In this document: positions 23,942 through 37,100 of the stretch, piece after piece
Numbering within the stretch: the first letter of the stretch is position 1
Layout of the letters: each line of letters begins with the position of its first letter
NCBI RefSeq assembly: GCF_900700375.1
Contig: NC_041710.1
Coordinates: forward strand, 24,115,533-24,179,532
Direction of reading: 5' to 3'
Source: Denticeps clupeoides
Lineage: Eukaryota > Chordata > Actinopteri > Clupeiformes > Denticipitidae
DNA length: 64,000 nt
Position numbers and translations under genes: made by a program
The notes under the pieces: generated by a model
Told to the model about the DNA's origin: nothing
Seen by the model: only the letters and a program-made list of their open reading frames with translations
The model's database searches: none

Positions 23942-26900
23942 ATGGAGAACATCAGAACCCCGAAGGTGAGAACGCCCTAATTGCACTATTTAGCCTGGAA
24001 TTCCGGTTTAATTTTCTTTACGATATCGTTTCTTTTTTTTTTTTAATAGGCAATTTTACAAGCTGTAATATTTTTGACGTCAGCATATGCTGCACTATCG
24101 TCACCTCCCGGTTGCGTCGTTCGTTCATTGTGCAGTCGGTACGCGTCCAGAAATCTGCTCGATCGTATCATTAATCGCGCCAACATGATTCACGTCATTA
24201 AAATATCACCGAATGGGTTTTTGACACCGTCGAGTCATTTTGACGCGACCATAATAATAAAACGCCAGGCCTCTGTGTCTGGAGGACGGACGGAGGGGCG
24301 GCGCGACGATATTTCTCTGTTTCTCTCTCGTTTCCTGCGATTTGGATCTGATTCGTGCTCTTCTTTGCCCTGGTTTGCTGAATGAAGGACGTTGTCTTGA
24401 ATTGACAGGTGGAGCATGTCCGCTTGATAGACAGGACGAACCCCCGGAGGTGCAGCGTGGGGACTCTGTATCTGTCGTCCACGCACAGCATCTTCGTGGA
24501 GAACACGGAGGCTCGCAGGGAAACGTGGGTGAGTTTTTCAGGTCCACTTCATCGACAGCTTTTGGGGCAGTGGTGGCCTAGCGGTTAAGGAAGGGTAATC
24601 AGAAGGTTGCCGGTTCGAATCCTAAAACGCCAAGGTGCCACTGAGCAAAGCACCGTCCCCACACACTGCCCCCCGGGCACCTGTCATGGCTGCCCACTGC
24701 TCACTCAGGGTGATGGTGAAAATCAGAGGACACAATCACGAACATTTATCAACCCATGGAGGTCTGGAGTCAAACTCAAAATTTAAAGTGGAAAAACACA
24801 CTACAGGCTGATCCAACTTTGATGCAATTGTACAGGAGGAACATGAGGAGCACTGCACAGAGCACAGGGCCAACCACACCAGCATATGGTCCCAAAGGGT
24901 CCGAGGATCTCATCTCAGTACCTAATGACAGTCAGGCTACCTCTGGCAAGCACAATGGGGGTCATTTTTTATCACTTTATCACTTTACCCCACACCATTA
25001 CTGACCCACTGCCAAACCGATGTTGCAGGCAGCAGAACGTTCTCCACAGCGTCTCCAGACTCTGTCATGTCTGTCAGTGTGTGCTCAGTGTGAAGCTGCT
25101 TTCATCTGTGAGGAGCACAGGGCGCCGGTGGTGAATTTGCCAAACGGCAAACATGCTGCACGGTGTTGGGCTGTAAGCACAACCCCCACCTGTGGACGTC
25201 GGGCCCTCATACCACCCTCATGGAGCCTGTTTCTGACTGTGTGAGCAGACACATGCGCATTTATAGCCTGCTGGAGGTCATTTTGCAGGACTCTGGCAGC
25301 GCTGCTGCTGGGTTGTTGTCCTCCTACGGCCGCCTCCACGTCTCCTGGTAGCACTTCCATGCTACGCTGACAGACGCAGCAAACCTTCTTGCCACATTAA
25401 TTGATTGTATTGATGTGCATCCTGGATGAGCTGCACTACCTGAGCCACTTGAGTGGGTTGTCCACGAGTGAAAGCACTGATTGGACAGTTTGATTTAACA
25501 GAAGTGTGATTGACTTGGAATTACATTGTGTTGCTTAAGTGTTCCCTTGATATTTTTTTTTTAGCAGTGTATATTAAAATGTTAACTTATTAATTACATT
25601 AATTTATTGTATTGTATGGACATTATGAACATTATGAACATTTTCTTGTGAAATGTAGCACACATACAGTCACTGGCAGTGAGTGAGGAGAAATGATCTG
25701 TTTGTTCTGTACCTCTGTTTCCTAACTAATTTACAGATGTTTTGTCTCATATCTGTAGGTGCTTCATAGTTTAGTCAGTAGTGTAGAAAGGCCCCCGGTC
25801 AGTCCTTCAGGAAACCCCCTGGTCATTCGCTGCAAGAACTTTCAGGTCTTCCAGCTCCTGATCCCTCAGGAGAAGGACTGCCTCGATGTCCAGGCGTCGC
25901 TGTCCCGTCTGTCGCGACCAGGTGAGAGGGGACATTTGAATTTTTTTGCAGAAGTAAGCTCACCATGTTAGTAGGAATCAGTGTTTTTTTTGTGTGATAT
26001 CTATGCAAAATCTTTCATATTTTCTTGTCCAGAGAGATATGGAGAACTGTCTTGCTTCTCCTTCAACCCGAACCTTAACAAGGAGGCGCGGGATGAAGCC
26101 TGGAGCTTCATAGACCTCCGAGGCGACTACGTGCGTATGGGGATACCCAGCAACCTGTGGTATATCACCGCTGCCAACAGTGAATACAGGGTGGGTATGC
26201 GTTGTTTGTCCAAAGTTCCTCTCCTCTTTCACGAAGAACAGCAAGTGACTTTTGGACCAACGTTCTTTTTCCCCACTTGGCAGGTGTGTGACACATATCC
26301 GTCAGATCTCTACGTGCCGAAGTCGGCCACGCCATCCGTTATTGTGGGCAGTGCCAAGTTCAGGAGTCGGGGTAGATTCCCTGTTCTATCCTACTACCAC
26401 CGGGACAACAGTGTACGTAGAACATGGGTGGACACAGATGATGTTGCATGAGATCATTTTTAAAGAGCAAGATTCAGAATTAGCATATTCTATTGGAATT
26501 AGTTGAACTTGGTCAAGGGCATTCACTAAGCTAGACATTTAAAGTGGTAGTAGCCTAGTGGGTAACACACTCACCTATAAACCAGAAGACCAAGGTTCAA
26601 ATCCCACTTACTAGCATTGTGTCCCTGAGCAAGACACTTAACCCTAAGTTGCTCCAGGGAAAGATTGTCCCTGTAACTACTGATTGTACGTCTCTCTGGA
26701 TAAGGGCGTCTAATAAATGCCGTAAATGTAAATGTAAATTACATTATTAGGCAAAACTTGTGTTTTTTAATGGCTGCTGAAACCCAAGTTCTGATTTTTG
26801 AGAGGTTGAGCTTAACGTTTCACAATTTAACAAGGAGTGGGATGCCCTGGATGAGTGGATACTATCACCTTGAAAATTGTAACTTACATTTATGTCATTT

Positions 26901-29900
26901 TATCACTGAACGTAATCAGTTCTGGTTGGCCAGGACCCCAACTGTCAATTAGCTAATTAACACAACCCCGTCAAACAGGCCTCCATCTGCCGCAGTAGTC
27001 AGCCCCTGTCTGGCTTCAGCGCTCGCTCGACTGAGGATGAGCAGATGATTCAGGCCATCATGAAGTCTAACCCGGCCAGTGAGTTCATGTATGTGGTGGA
27101 CACAAGGCCAAAGGTGAGAGCCCTGAAGTAAAGGCTAATTTAACTTTTTATGTGTTTAATATTTTTTATGATTTATTATTATTTTTTTTAAGAATATTGT
27201 ACCGTTGATATTTTTTTTTTCTTAGCTGAATGCAATGGCCAATCGCGCAGCTGGGAAAGGTTATGAAAATGAGGACCACTACACAAACATAAAACTGCAG
27301 TTCATCGGCATCGAAAACATCCATGTGATGCGAAACAGCCAGCAGAAAATCATTGATGGTAATGCTTCAGTGCAAAGATATTCAGCTGACAGGCCACAAT
27401 GGAGAAATAGAGCAACCTCTCCTTTTATTAACATTCTTTATAAATAGAAAGTAATTAAAGCTGATAAAAAAACAGCCCAGTTAACCCAGTGGCCTTTGAT
27501 GGCCTTTAAATTTGCTATGTAAGTATAGTTTTTAAAAGTGTATTCAGTCCTATTACCCGTCTGTCATTTTTGCCAAATGGCCGTTAATATTAAACTAGTA
27601 CTCTAGATTAGCCGGCAAAAAGATTAATGTTTAACATTATCTACACAAAATCACTGTACACGTAGGAGGACGTGACTTGAGAAATGACTTGAGCGCATTT
27701 GAACCCTGCATACGCTGGTCATCCGCAGGGAAGTGACATGCCGCCTTTGTGTCTTGCAGTAGGGCAAGTCAGATCGCCCTCCATGGGAGACTTCCTCTGG
27801 GGGCTTGAGAACTCTGGTTGGCTCAAACACATAAAAGCCGTGATGGATGCTGGTGTATTTATTGCAAGGGTAGGTCCACAGCCAGTTTTGTTTTAGTAGA
27901 TTCCAGAGGGGGACAATGTTTGTATATGTGTGTGTGTATGTGCGCATGTGTTTAGGCTGTGGCTGAAGAGGGCATCAGTGTCCTGGTCCATTGTTCAGAC
28001 GGTTGGGATCGGACGGCCCAGGCCTGCTCAGTGGCCAGCATTCTCCTGGATCCTTACTATCGGACTCTGAAAGGATTCATGGTAAGGAACTATGGTGCCT
28101 GAAAAACAGCTTGGCATATAGCGGACGCTTTAAAAAAGATTTTGCAACACGGAGACCTATATTGGCACCTCTTTGTTTCACTTATGACTTGACTCGAATC
28201 TACTCTGTCCTCAGGTTCTTATTGAGAAGGACTGGGTTGCATTTGGACACAAGTTCTCTCACAGGTTTGGTTGCCATTTTTCTATATCCCCCTAGTCATC
28301 CTATTATGAGAAATCCATAAGTGAAAGTGAAGTGATTGTCATTGTGAAACACTGCAGCACACTGTGCCACACAATGAAATGTGTCCTCTGCATTTAACCC
28401 ATCACCCTTAGCGAGCAGTGTGTGGGGACAGTGCTTTGCTCAGTATAAAGGACACATGAGGCATGTTCAAACTTAAGAATAGAGCAGAATTAGAATCTGT
28501 AGATCAAATCAAAGCAAGATGGTGGAGAATACATTCCAAACAGATGGGTATAAAATACAGATCAATTAAATAACCTTGACCGTAGGCATATAATGTGTTT
28601 TTTTTTTTTTTTTTTTTTTTTTTTTTGGTTTCTCTCTCTCTCTCTCTGTATAAGATATGGCCACCTGGACAGTGACCCAAAGGAGATCTCCCCGGTGATG
28701 GACCAGTTTCTAGAGTGTGTGTGGCAGCTGATGGAGCAGTTCCCCTGTGCCTTCGAGTTCAATGAGCGTTTCCTGCTGCAGCTCCACACATACGTTTACT
28801 CCTGCCAGTACGGCAACTTCCTGGCCAACAGCCAGAAAGAGAGACGAGACCTGAGGTGGGATGGAGTGTTGATCAAATAGATACATGTTTGTAAGAAGTA
28901 TTTTTACTGAGTGGTCATCACTGAGCTTAACATTAGGAGACTGCAAGACCAGTTCGGGAAAACTATTTGGGTTTAAAATCGAACCAACATTTCCCATCCA
29001 TGACAGTCTTTTTTGACTCTGTTGTGGTCAGGATTCAGGAACGAACCCACTCTGTCTGGCCCCATCTGTGGAAGGACCAGGCTGAGTACTCCAACCCACT
29101 GTACAGAGCTGACCACAGCCAAACTCAGGGGGTACTGCGCCCTGTGACCACGCCCTACTGCTTCAAGTGAGTTTCTGTCCCTCACTTCTCTTGGAACTGC
29201 TGTGTCGTGGCTTTTGTCATTGGAAAATGCTAGATTTACTAAGGGTTGTGGCAGTTTGGTGAAATTTTCAGTGTTTATTGCATTTTCATTATATTAATAT
29301 GTCATTATTCAGTGTAGAATACATACTGTTGCATGTACTGTTGCCTTTTTGAGGGTGTTTTGCTAGGGCGGAAGGTGAAGTAAAATAGTGTACATTTGTA
29401 GTTGGTAGGAAGTCACAAGGAAGACACTTTTTTTTTTTTTTTTTTTGTTAAGGTAATCTGATCAGCTGGTCAGTTGACGTGTAATTGATTGATTGATTGG
29501 TTATGAACTGCGACCGAACTGTGGGACATACAGTGCAGTGTGAATAGAGCCTGCTTTGATATTCTCTGGCCAATTTTTTTTCTCAAATATATTTTATTCA
29601 ATTTGAACAAAAGTGATATACACACGATGTTTACGCTGGATGCCCTTCCTGATGTGAACCTCCTCATTTTCCCAGGCTAGGGACCAGCACCAACAAACAC
29701 ACCGTCACATGCATCCCCAGTGGTTAGGTTTAATTCATTGTGTCTAATAATGCTCCTAATTGCTCTTGTGGGTTGATTTAAAAAGGCATTGTCCATGCGA
29801 TAGATGCCTCGATAGATGTTGCCAGTCTTAGAACAAGAGGCCTGCCTCAGGACCAGGCCGCTCACCCGGCATCAGGTTTGAAGTGTGGGTCTACTGTATT

Positions 29901-30864
29901 CTGTGGTTCCAGGTTCTGGAAGGCTATGTACAACCGCTTAGACCAGGCGTCGGCCGCCCGTCAGTCCCCAGCCGACTGCCTGTCCGCTGTCAGAGAGGAG
30001 ACGCAGCAGCTGGAGGAGGAGCTGAGCACCCACCAGGAGGTACCGCGGGGGACGGTCCACTCGCCCACCAGACAAGGCATACACACCCACCGCACACACA
30101 ACCAGATGGCCCCCATCACCCAAAATTCGCCTGTAATGCCAAATTTGTTTAGTTATGCTGTGAATGGCCTGATACAAAACTCAATGTTGATCGACGCAGT
30201 CCAGCATTTTAGGTTTCATATCTGAACACTCACTGCTCTGCATTATAATCTTATGAGGCATTTCATTGTTGGAAATGTTTTATGCATTATTTGGGGCTAC
30301 CCAGTAAACGTTGTGTTCCGTGCAGATTTATCTAGCCTTTGCCTTAATAGTTTGAAGTAAATGGTAATATGCAGTATTGCATCTCCTGAGGTATTTGCTA
30401 ATGTGATATAAATAAGATTGTTCAGTAATTAATACCGTTTTTCTGTAATTAGGGATGTGCCTTGAGTTTTGTCTTTTTTTTTTATTTGTTCTGGGGCCTG
30501 TGTTTGTATATCTTTACAGAGAATAGCTTTTCTCAAGGGGAGGAAGATGGGGGCGGAGCCAAAGAAGATGATCAGAGCCAATGACCTCACACGCCAGCAG
30601 GTTCAGCCTCCAGGAAGGGCTGAGGAAGGTGTGGCCTACAGCCCTCTGGACTACTTTATCTGTGCAGACCACACCCCTGGGACAGAGGGGAAGGCACCTC
30701 CACTCTTTCTGCCTCTGGGTCCACCTAAGGGCACTGACCCCGATGACCTTTCAGGCTGCAGTGACCTTGAGTCAGGTGTGGCTGACCTCAGCAGCCGGTC
30801 ATCCAGTGGTGGAGATGACACCAAGGACCCTGACCTGGAAGAGGCTGCCTACACCACTGCCTGA
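23942..30864 (+). CDS. mtmr7: Myotubularin-related phosphoinositide 3-phosphatase MTMR7
   Basis: Coding exons are 23942-23965, 24409-24528, 25759-25921, 26033-26190, 26284-26412, 26979-27113, 27226-27358, 27760-27869, 27956-28081, 28215-28264, 28655-28855, 29032-29166, 29913-30039 and 30520-30864. They total 651 codons plus stop, against about 660 residues in human. The protein opens [17 protein letters not shown], like human MEHIRTPKVENVRLVDR. It has an N-terminal PH-GRAM domain (about 1-110), the myotubularin phosphatase core (about 120-500) with the catalytic P-loop HCSDGWDRT at 336-344 (nucleophile Cys337, Arg343), and a short C-terminal coiled coil ([10 protein letters not shown]). The Cys and Arg are present, so it should be an active enzyme, acting in the family on PI3P and inositol 1,3-bisphosphate. 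The acidic tail [15 protein letters not shown] matches MTMR7 better than MTMR6 or MTMR8. Confidence 0.93.
24566..24744 (+). mobile_element. Second type of tRNA-derived SINE
   Basis: The head ggcagtggtggcctagcggt and B-box ggttcgaatcc are tRNA-like. The body (gccactgagcaaagcacc, ctgtcatggctgcccactgc) differs from the other SINE family. The 3' end is cut off by the neighbouring Tc1-like element. Confidence 0.8.
24745..25569 (-). mobile_element. Internally deleted Tc1/mariner-like transposon in mtmr7 intron 2
   Basis: Minus-strand frames include [20 protein letters not shown] and [12 protein letters not shown], typical of the DNA-binding and linker region of a Tc1-type transposase. The right end is gtttaagtgttccctt...agcagtgTA. 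A large part of the catalytic region is missing, so it is inactive. The left limit abuts a SINE and is approximate. Confidence 0.65.
26541..26737 (+). mobile_element. tRNA-derived SINE
   Basis: The head has A-box-like tagcctagtgggtaacac and B-box ggttcaaatcc, and the tail reads ctctggataagggcgtctaataaatgc. It lies in mtmr7 intron 5. Confidence 0.85.
28312..28445 (-). mobile_element. Fragment of the second SINE type
   Basis: Reverse complement carries the 3' half of this family (agcagaggacacatt, gtgtttcacaatgacaatca-like). It lies in mtmr7 intron 10. Confidence 0.7.
28597..28654. repeat. Poly-T and (TC)n leading into mtmr7 exon 11
   Basis: A run of about 30 T, then TC repeats, forms an unusually long pyrimidine tract ending at the exon 11 acceptor (ag at 28653-28654). 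Confidence 0.9.
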
Positions 30865-30982
30865 GCATAAGTGGGAGCAGAGTGGAACTGGGTGGGAAGG
30901 GGGCTAGCATAATTCATAAAAGCCCTAGACGCCCCCAACCAAAAACACGCTGTTAAATGTCATTTCAAAAGTCATAAGTGAC

Positions 30983-30988
30983 AATAAA
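30983..30988 (+). terminator. mtmr7: Candidate mtmr7 polyadenylation signal
   Basis: This AATAAA is the first after the mtmr7 stop codon, 119 bases downstream. Longer 3' ends are possible, for example at the ATTAAA near 31869. Confidence 0.45.
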
Positions 30989-30989
30989 C

Positions 30990-32670
30990 CCTGTCTGTGT
31001 CACATCATCTAGTGCCACAAACCCTATCTAGGTACTGTTAATTGTTCTGGGCCCGAATGAGCAAAATGATCCAAAAAAAACAAGAAGCTGTGCTTTCAGC
31101 TGAAGGAATGCACTCTATGTGCAATATTTTACCTTTAGTTGTCAAATAGACTTTTTTTTTTTTTTTTTTTTTAAGAATTGCACTTTATTTTAAGACAAGC
31201 TCTGAACCTGAAGTGTTTCATTGTTCTGTCTCATTTTTAATCTCAGGTTTTGTGTACTTTTTTTTTTAAAATGTATTTATCTTCATTTAAGGCTTTTTAG
31301 TCAAATACAAAAAGGACAAATACATTACAATGACCTCCGTGTTACACCCTCTGTATTTTTACTGGGTCCTGAACAATGTTACTCTAGACTTCCCCGCCTC
31401 CTGTGCCACACCACGTCACTGTATATTTATTCATTGCCCATTATTCTTTATACCCAGGAACGAGGACTTATCGGTTTTACCATCCAAAAAGTGCTGCTCT
31501 ATCTGCCAGTGTTAGTTTTAGAGGCACAAGTAGGAAATCGCCAAATGGGAGATTTGGATGTGATGCTCCTTTAAGTGTAAATCACTGCTAGTCTTAATCT
31601 GTCTGTCAGAAACCAGCCTTCCTGTGAACCTACTGCACAACATTTCAAATGTGGGACCAGTGTCTGAGGTGATGTGGTTTCCCCCACTGTGTGTATCTAC
31701 TGTGTTTGAAATATAGCTATACATTCTTTTAACTTATTTTCCATATAGGGTTAGATTTACAGATCATGGCTTCGGTGACCATGATACATCACTACTAGTA
31801 GTAAGAAAAGTAAAATGGTTTACCTCTACTGTCTATGATGCATCATGTCATATGTAACTTGAGCAACAATTAAAGCCCTATCCCTATATCGTGACCATGT
31901 GCTTAATATTGTTAATATTGTTTACTGTTATTACATTAAAGTGACAATGAAGTATTAAAGCTCCAAGAAAAAGGTAACTGCCCAAGGCTCTAGTAGCATT
32001 TATAGTGCTAGTATGCGATATGTTATGTGCCCTTTTCTCGAGATATTTCCGGATTGAATTGAAAAGTGAGCATTGGTGGGTCAGCAGCATAACTGGGTGC
32101 TGCATAGAGCCCAACAGCACAAAGACACCATGACTATACCTCAGTATGAGGGAGTTACTGCAGTGGTGAGCAGTATTCATGCCACACATATCACTTTTTG
32201 ATCAAAGTTCAAAACAAGTTCCTTGTTCGAATAAAACATTTTTGATAAATGTAACATTTACTCAAGTTGTATTTTGTATTATTGCTTATGTTCATTTATT
32301 GTTTTGTTTTTTTTTAATAATGGGAACTAGTCATTTGTGGAAGCGATATTGCAGTTGGAGGGACTATTGGAGTCAACAGAAGAAACATCAAACTAGGCGA
32401 GACAGGAAAGCCCTATTCCATGACCATTGCTGTAATCCAAGGAAATAGCATGTGCTAAACGTTTAGCTATCTTTATGACGGATGAACTGTAATTCTATAA
32501 CTATGACCCTGTAGTCATTAATTGCTTCACTTGTCTGATCATGCACAAGTCTGCAATTCCAATTGTAAGTTTGTAACTTTAAATAAGTACTTCATAAGAA
32601 CTGAGAGAGATTACATGAATGAATCAATGAAATGACAAAAGCACTTTTAAATTTGTGGCTTTTAAAACTT
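30990..32670. other. Intergenic DNA between the 3' ends of mtmr7 and vps37a
   Basis: The two genes converge here. The stretch is AT-rich with a poly-T at about 31151-31172. It may hold extended 3' UTRs of either gene. No domain-bearing frame or RNA gene was seen. Confidence 0.5.
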
Positions 32671-32672
32671 TT

Positions 32673-32678
32673 TTTATT
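32673..32678 (-). terminator. vps37a: Candidate vps37a polyadenylation signal
   Basis: AATAAA on the minus strand, about 660 bases after the vps37a stop codon. Other A/T-rich hexamers lie nearby, so the exact site is uncertain. Confidence 0.35.
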
Positions 32679-33340
32679 AATCTAACAAATTAAATAACAT
32701 ATAATACAAGGTGTCTCTGATTATAATAAAGCCTATTATTAACATTATTTAAATACAGTATTTGCTGAAAAGTTATCAGGCAGCATTAACATAGTAAAGA
32801 ATCAGATTCAAGTAAATGCGAGCCCCTCAACCAAACATTATTTTCTTTGAAAAACAGTTTCATTTGATATCCTCTTACACACATCACACTGGTTCTGGGA
32901 CACAAAAAGAGGTCCTCTCATCTTGTTGATCAAATAAAACCAAAATATAGGGCCAGACAGTTAAATACAATTTGGATTCTGAGCTGTGTTCAACTTCCAT
33001 TAAAGGTCATGGGCTTCAAATTGATCCACAACAGCATGTCCAGTCAATTTATCTCCAAAATGAAGAAAATTGTGCTACTAGACAGCTTTATCCTGAATGC
33101 CTGTGATGTCCCTGTAATACTGTGACACTGCAGTGGATGGCAATTTGGATGTTATTCATGATAACATTCAAATGGATTTAAAATGCGGTCAGAAAGGAAA
33201 GTTGTTGAGAACCTATTTGTGTGGGTTCACGTTACCGAAGACGAGAGCCCTGTCACCAGAAACCATAATAAATCCAATTTAACTGTACTAGACAATGGTG
33301 TCAGAATATTGACCACTTTTTTCACTTCAAGGGTTTGAAG

Positions 33341-34143
33341 CTAGTGGGCAGATGGGAATGGTCCATGGGTGTTGATGGACTGAAGGAGTTTCTCCTCCTT
33401 GGCCCTTCTGCTGTGGCAAAGCTGAAGAGAAAAGGGGACAAAGGTTGATAAATGACACCTCGTTCTTGGTCCTTACTACATCAATAAAGTGAGCGACTCA
33501 AACGTGGTTCTGAAATGCTTTTGTACCGTTCTCTTCTCCATGAAGTTAGCCAGAAAGTCATCAATCTCCGTCTTGCCCTCCAGGAAGTTCTCGGCTGTCT
33601 CTTCTGATTCCTCCTCAGCTTGGTGGGCTGCAACCTTCAGACGCGCCTGAAGGGCACTCAGGCTACAGCTCTGAGAAAAAACAAAATACATCAGCAGCAG
33701 CCAATGAGGCACAGATTGAATACCAAAACTAACCAATTACAGTGCACTTTGACTTTAAGCGCAGAGTGTAATTCAGTAGGTATGTAGTATTTCTTGATTT
33801 CTTCATTTTGGTCCTTACCTCACTGAGCTCATGCTGCCTCTGCATTTTGGTCTCAAAAGAAGACTTCATTTGGATAAGCTGCTCATACTGTGTGTGTGTG
33901 GGGGGGGGGGCACAAAATGCAATATAATTATGAAAAAAATGGATCCTATATAACATAATAACATTAATATTCCACCCATTTGTTGTTCGTTTATTATTGA
34001 TCCAGGAAAACAAACCATAAGTGATTTACAGGCCAAAATAAAACAAGTTGTATTAATAATCCTTGGTTCATAATGAAACAGCTAACCTTAATTAGCATCT
34101 CCTGTCTCTTCCCCTCCAGCTGTGGCTCAAGTAGAAGATTTTT

Positions 34144-34175
<32 letters not shown>

Positions 34176-37100
34176 CACATGTTACTGGACCTCTTTCATT
34201 TTCATATGTTTCACTGTATGGCAGAGCAGCTCCTTCAATCAAAATTGGTTGAATTATCAACAATATAAAGATTTTTTAAAAATCAAACAGTATATGAACC
34301 ATGTCCAGTTATGTCTAAACAAGAATGGCGCATACAGACTGGTTGCAGATTAGGTCTACAAAGTTCTACCCACTTCCTAACTGTACAAGAATTGTGAAGT
34401 CTTATCCAGATAGGCTGAAGTTTGCAATTCAAGTATGTAGTAAACTGTTTAATGTTTAAGTATATGTATTCTTATTTCTTCCAGAAGGATAATGTAAGAT
34501 GTGATTTAAAGATAAAGAAGACCACACTATAACACACTCACTCACAAATACAATCTACTGCATGCACTTACTGGCCATGTCCACTATGTTGTTAACCAGC
34601 TCTTCTTTGTCACTGGTGACCTGTTTAAGTTGGGGCAGTGTCAGGAAAAAATCCAGCAGGACGTCCTCTTTATCACTCATGTCCTTCAGGTGGGTAACAC
34701 TAGCAAGAGCAGATGAAATTTGGTATGTACTTTGATAATGCCTGTCTCATAGGGACAACCAGTTCCACACTTGGACACATTTCAGCTTTACCTCATTTCA
34801 GACAGCTGTGGAAATGCTTCTGGAATCTCAGGCATCTTGTAAACGTGACCATTCAGCCCAACCTAAAACAGGACAAAGTTACACACGGTAAATGAAGCAA
34901 ATATGTGAAATGTGATATCCTTTTGTTGCAAATGGCACCTGTTTTTTATTGAGCCAAATAAACTGACACATTCATTTAGCTAATTTAATCAAAAAGGTTA
35001 TAGTACATGGGAGTCAGTAGTTGGCACAGGCAGTGGCAGGTCTGTAATAAGGCCATAGGCTGGTGCAACAGGGCGGGGAGCTGCTTGCTGTGTCTCCACC
35101 CCTGAGTGGGGATAGGGTGAGGGACCGACGGTGCGTTGACCCTCCTGAGGTGAGAAGGCGGGCACAAAGTGGAAGCTCTGAGGTGGGTATGGAGCCATTC
35201 CAGATGACTTATACATACTGCAGCAAAAGGAAAAAAACACCCATGTAAATATGCTGTTTTTCTTTTTTGCAAATAATCAAAAGGTGGTGGTAGTAGCCTA
35301 GTGCGTAACACACTCGCCTATGAACCAGAAGACCCAGGTTCAAATCCCACTTACTACCATTGTGTCCCTGAGCAAGACACTTAATCGTAAATTGCTTACT
35401 ACTGATTGTAAGTCGCTCTGGATAAGGGCATCTGATAAATGCTGTAAATGTAAAATGTAAATCAAAACACATCCTCCAAGAGGGCAAAATGTCCCAAATA
35501 ATTTCAAACATCGCTGTAATATACAGTGGGTTAGGAAAGTATTCAGACCCCCTTACATTTTTCACTCTTTGTTATATTGCAGCCATTTGCAAATATTAAT
35601 GTACACACAGCACCCCATATATACACAGCACCTCAGAAATTCACAGAATAGTTTTTGCAGATTTCTTAATAATTTAAAATATTACATGGAATACTTGCCA
35701 TATATCACAAGTATTCAGACCCTTTGCTGTGACACTCATACATTTAAATTTGCTGTCCATTTCTTCTGATCATCCTTGAGATGGTTCTACACCTTCATTT
35801 GAGTCCAGCTGTGTTTGATTATACTGACTGGACTTGATAAGGAAAGCCACACCCCTGTCTATATAAGACCTTAGCTCACAATGTATGTCAGAATCAAGAG
35901 GTCAACAGAACTGCCTGAAGAGCTCAGAGACAGAATTGTGTCAAGGCACAGATCTGGCTGAGGTTGCAAAAAAAAAAAAAAAACATCACTGCAGCCCTCC
36001 ACCAGTCAGGGCTTTATGGCAGAGTGGCCTGATGGAAGCCTCTCCTCAGTGCAAGACACATGAAAGCCTGCATGGAGATTGCTTAAAAAACACCTGACGG
36101 ACTCCAAGATGGTGATAAATAAGATTTACTTGAACTAAAATAGAACTTTTTGGCTTTAATTCTAATTGCTATGTGTGGAGAAAACCAGGCACTGTGTTTT
36201 GCAGCTGCAGGGACAGGACGACTGGTTGCAATCAAGGGAAAGATGAATACAACCAAGTACAGGATCGAAACTTTCTCTAGAGTGCTCAGGACGTCGGACT
36301 GGACCGAAGCTTTAGCTTCCAACAAGACACACAGCTAAATAATGAACAACTTTGTGACTGTTCTTGAATGGCCCAGCCAGATTAAACCAATTGAGCGTCT
36401 CTGCAGACCTAAAAATGGCTGTCCACCAACATTAACCATCCCACTACCAGAACTGGAGAGGATCCCCAAATCTAGGTGTGAAAAACTTGAGGCATCTTTC
36501 CCAAAAAGATTCATGGTGGTATTGGATTAAAAATGGACTTCTACTAAATAGACAAAGGGTCTGAATACTTAGGACCACATGATATTTCAGTTTTTTCTTA
36601 TAATAAAACTTCAACAATGTCAACAATTCAGTGTTTTTCTGTCAATATTGGGTGCTGTGTGTACATAATTTTAGCAAATGGCTGAAATAGAATAAAAAGA
36701 GAAAAAATTGAGGGGGTCTGAACACTTTCCGTACCCACCGTATGTAGCACATGGCTGCTTTTCTTGATCACCCATTTGAAGTTAGTAGTAGTGGGCTCCA
36801 CCTATAATAAAACATACCTCACACTACGCCCAATAACATGGACTCAAGACAATTTACTACTGGTAAATAATAAGATTATAAGCTTATGATTATAAGATTA
36901 TAAAATTATGTACAATAAAACATAGCTTTTTTTTCTGAACATGTAGAGATGTGAAAATTCTCTTTGTTTGTACGTGACAAAAGAACAGTGAAAAGGGTGC
37001 ACAGGCACAACCTGATCGCTTAAATGGTCTTAGCTCACGACTAATCCACCTCCGAATAGATCTGCATCAACAAATTGCCATCACTTTATGAGTCACCGTA

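Noticed and set aside
26541-26615. Possible tRNA gene from A- and B-box motifs
   Set aside because: The tRNA-like head continues into a SINE body and tail found at several other places, and no cloverleaf with an acceptor stem can be drawn.
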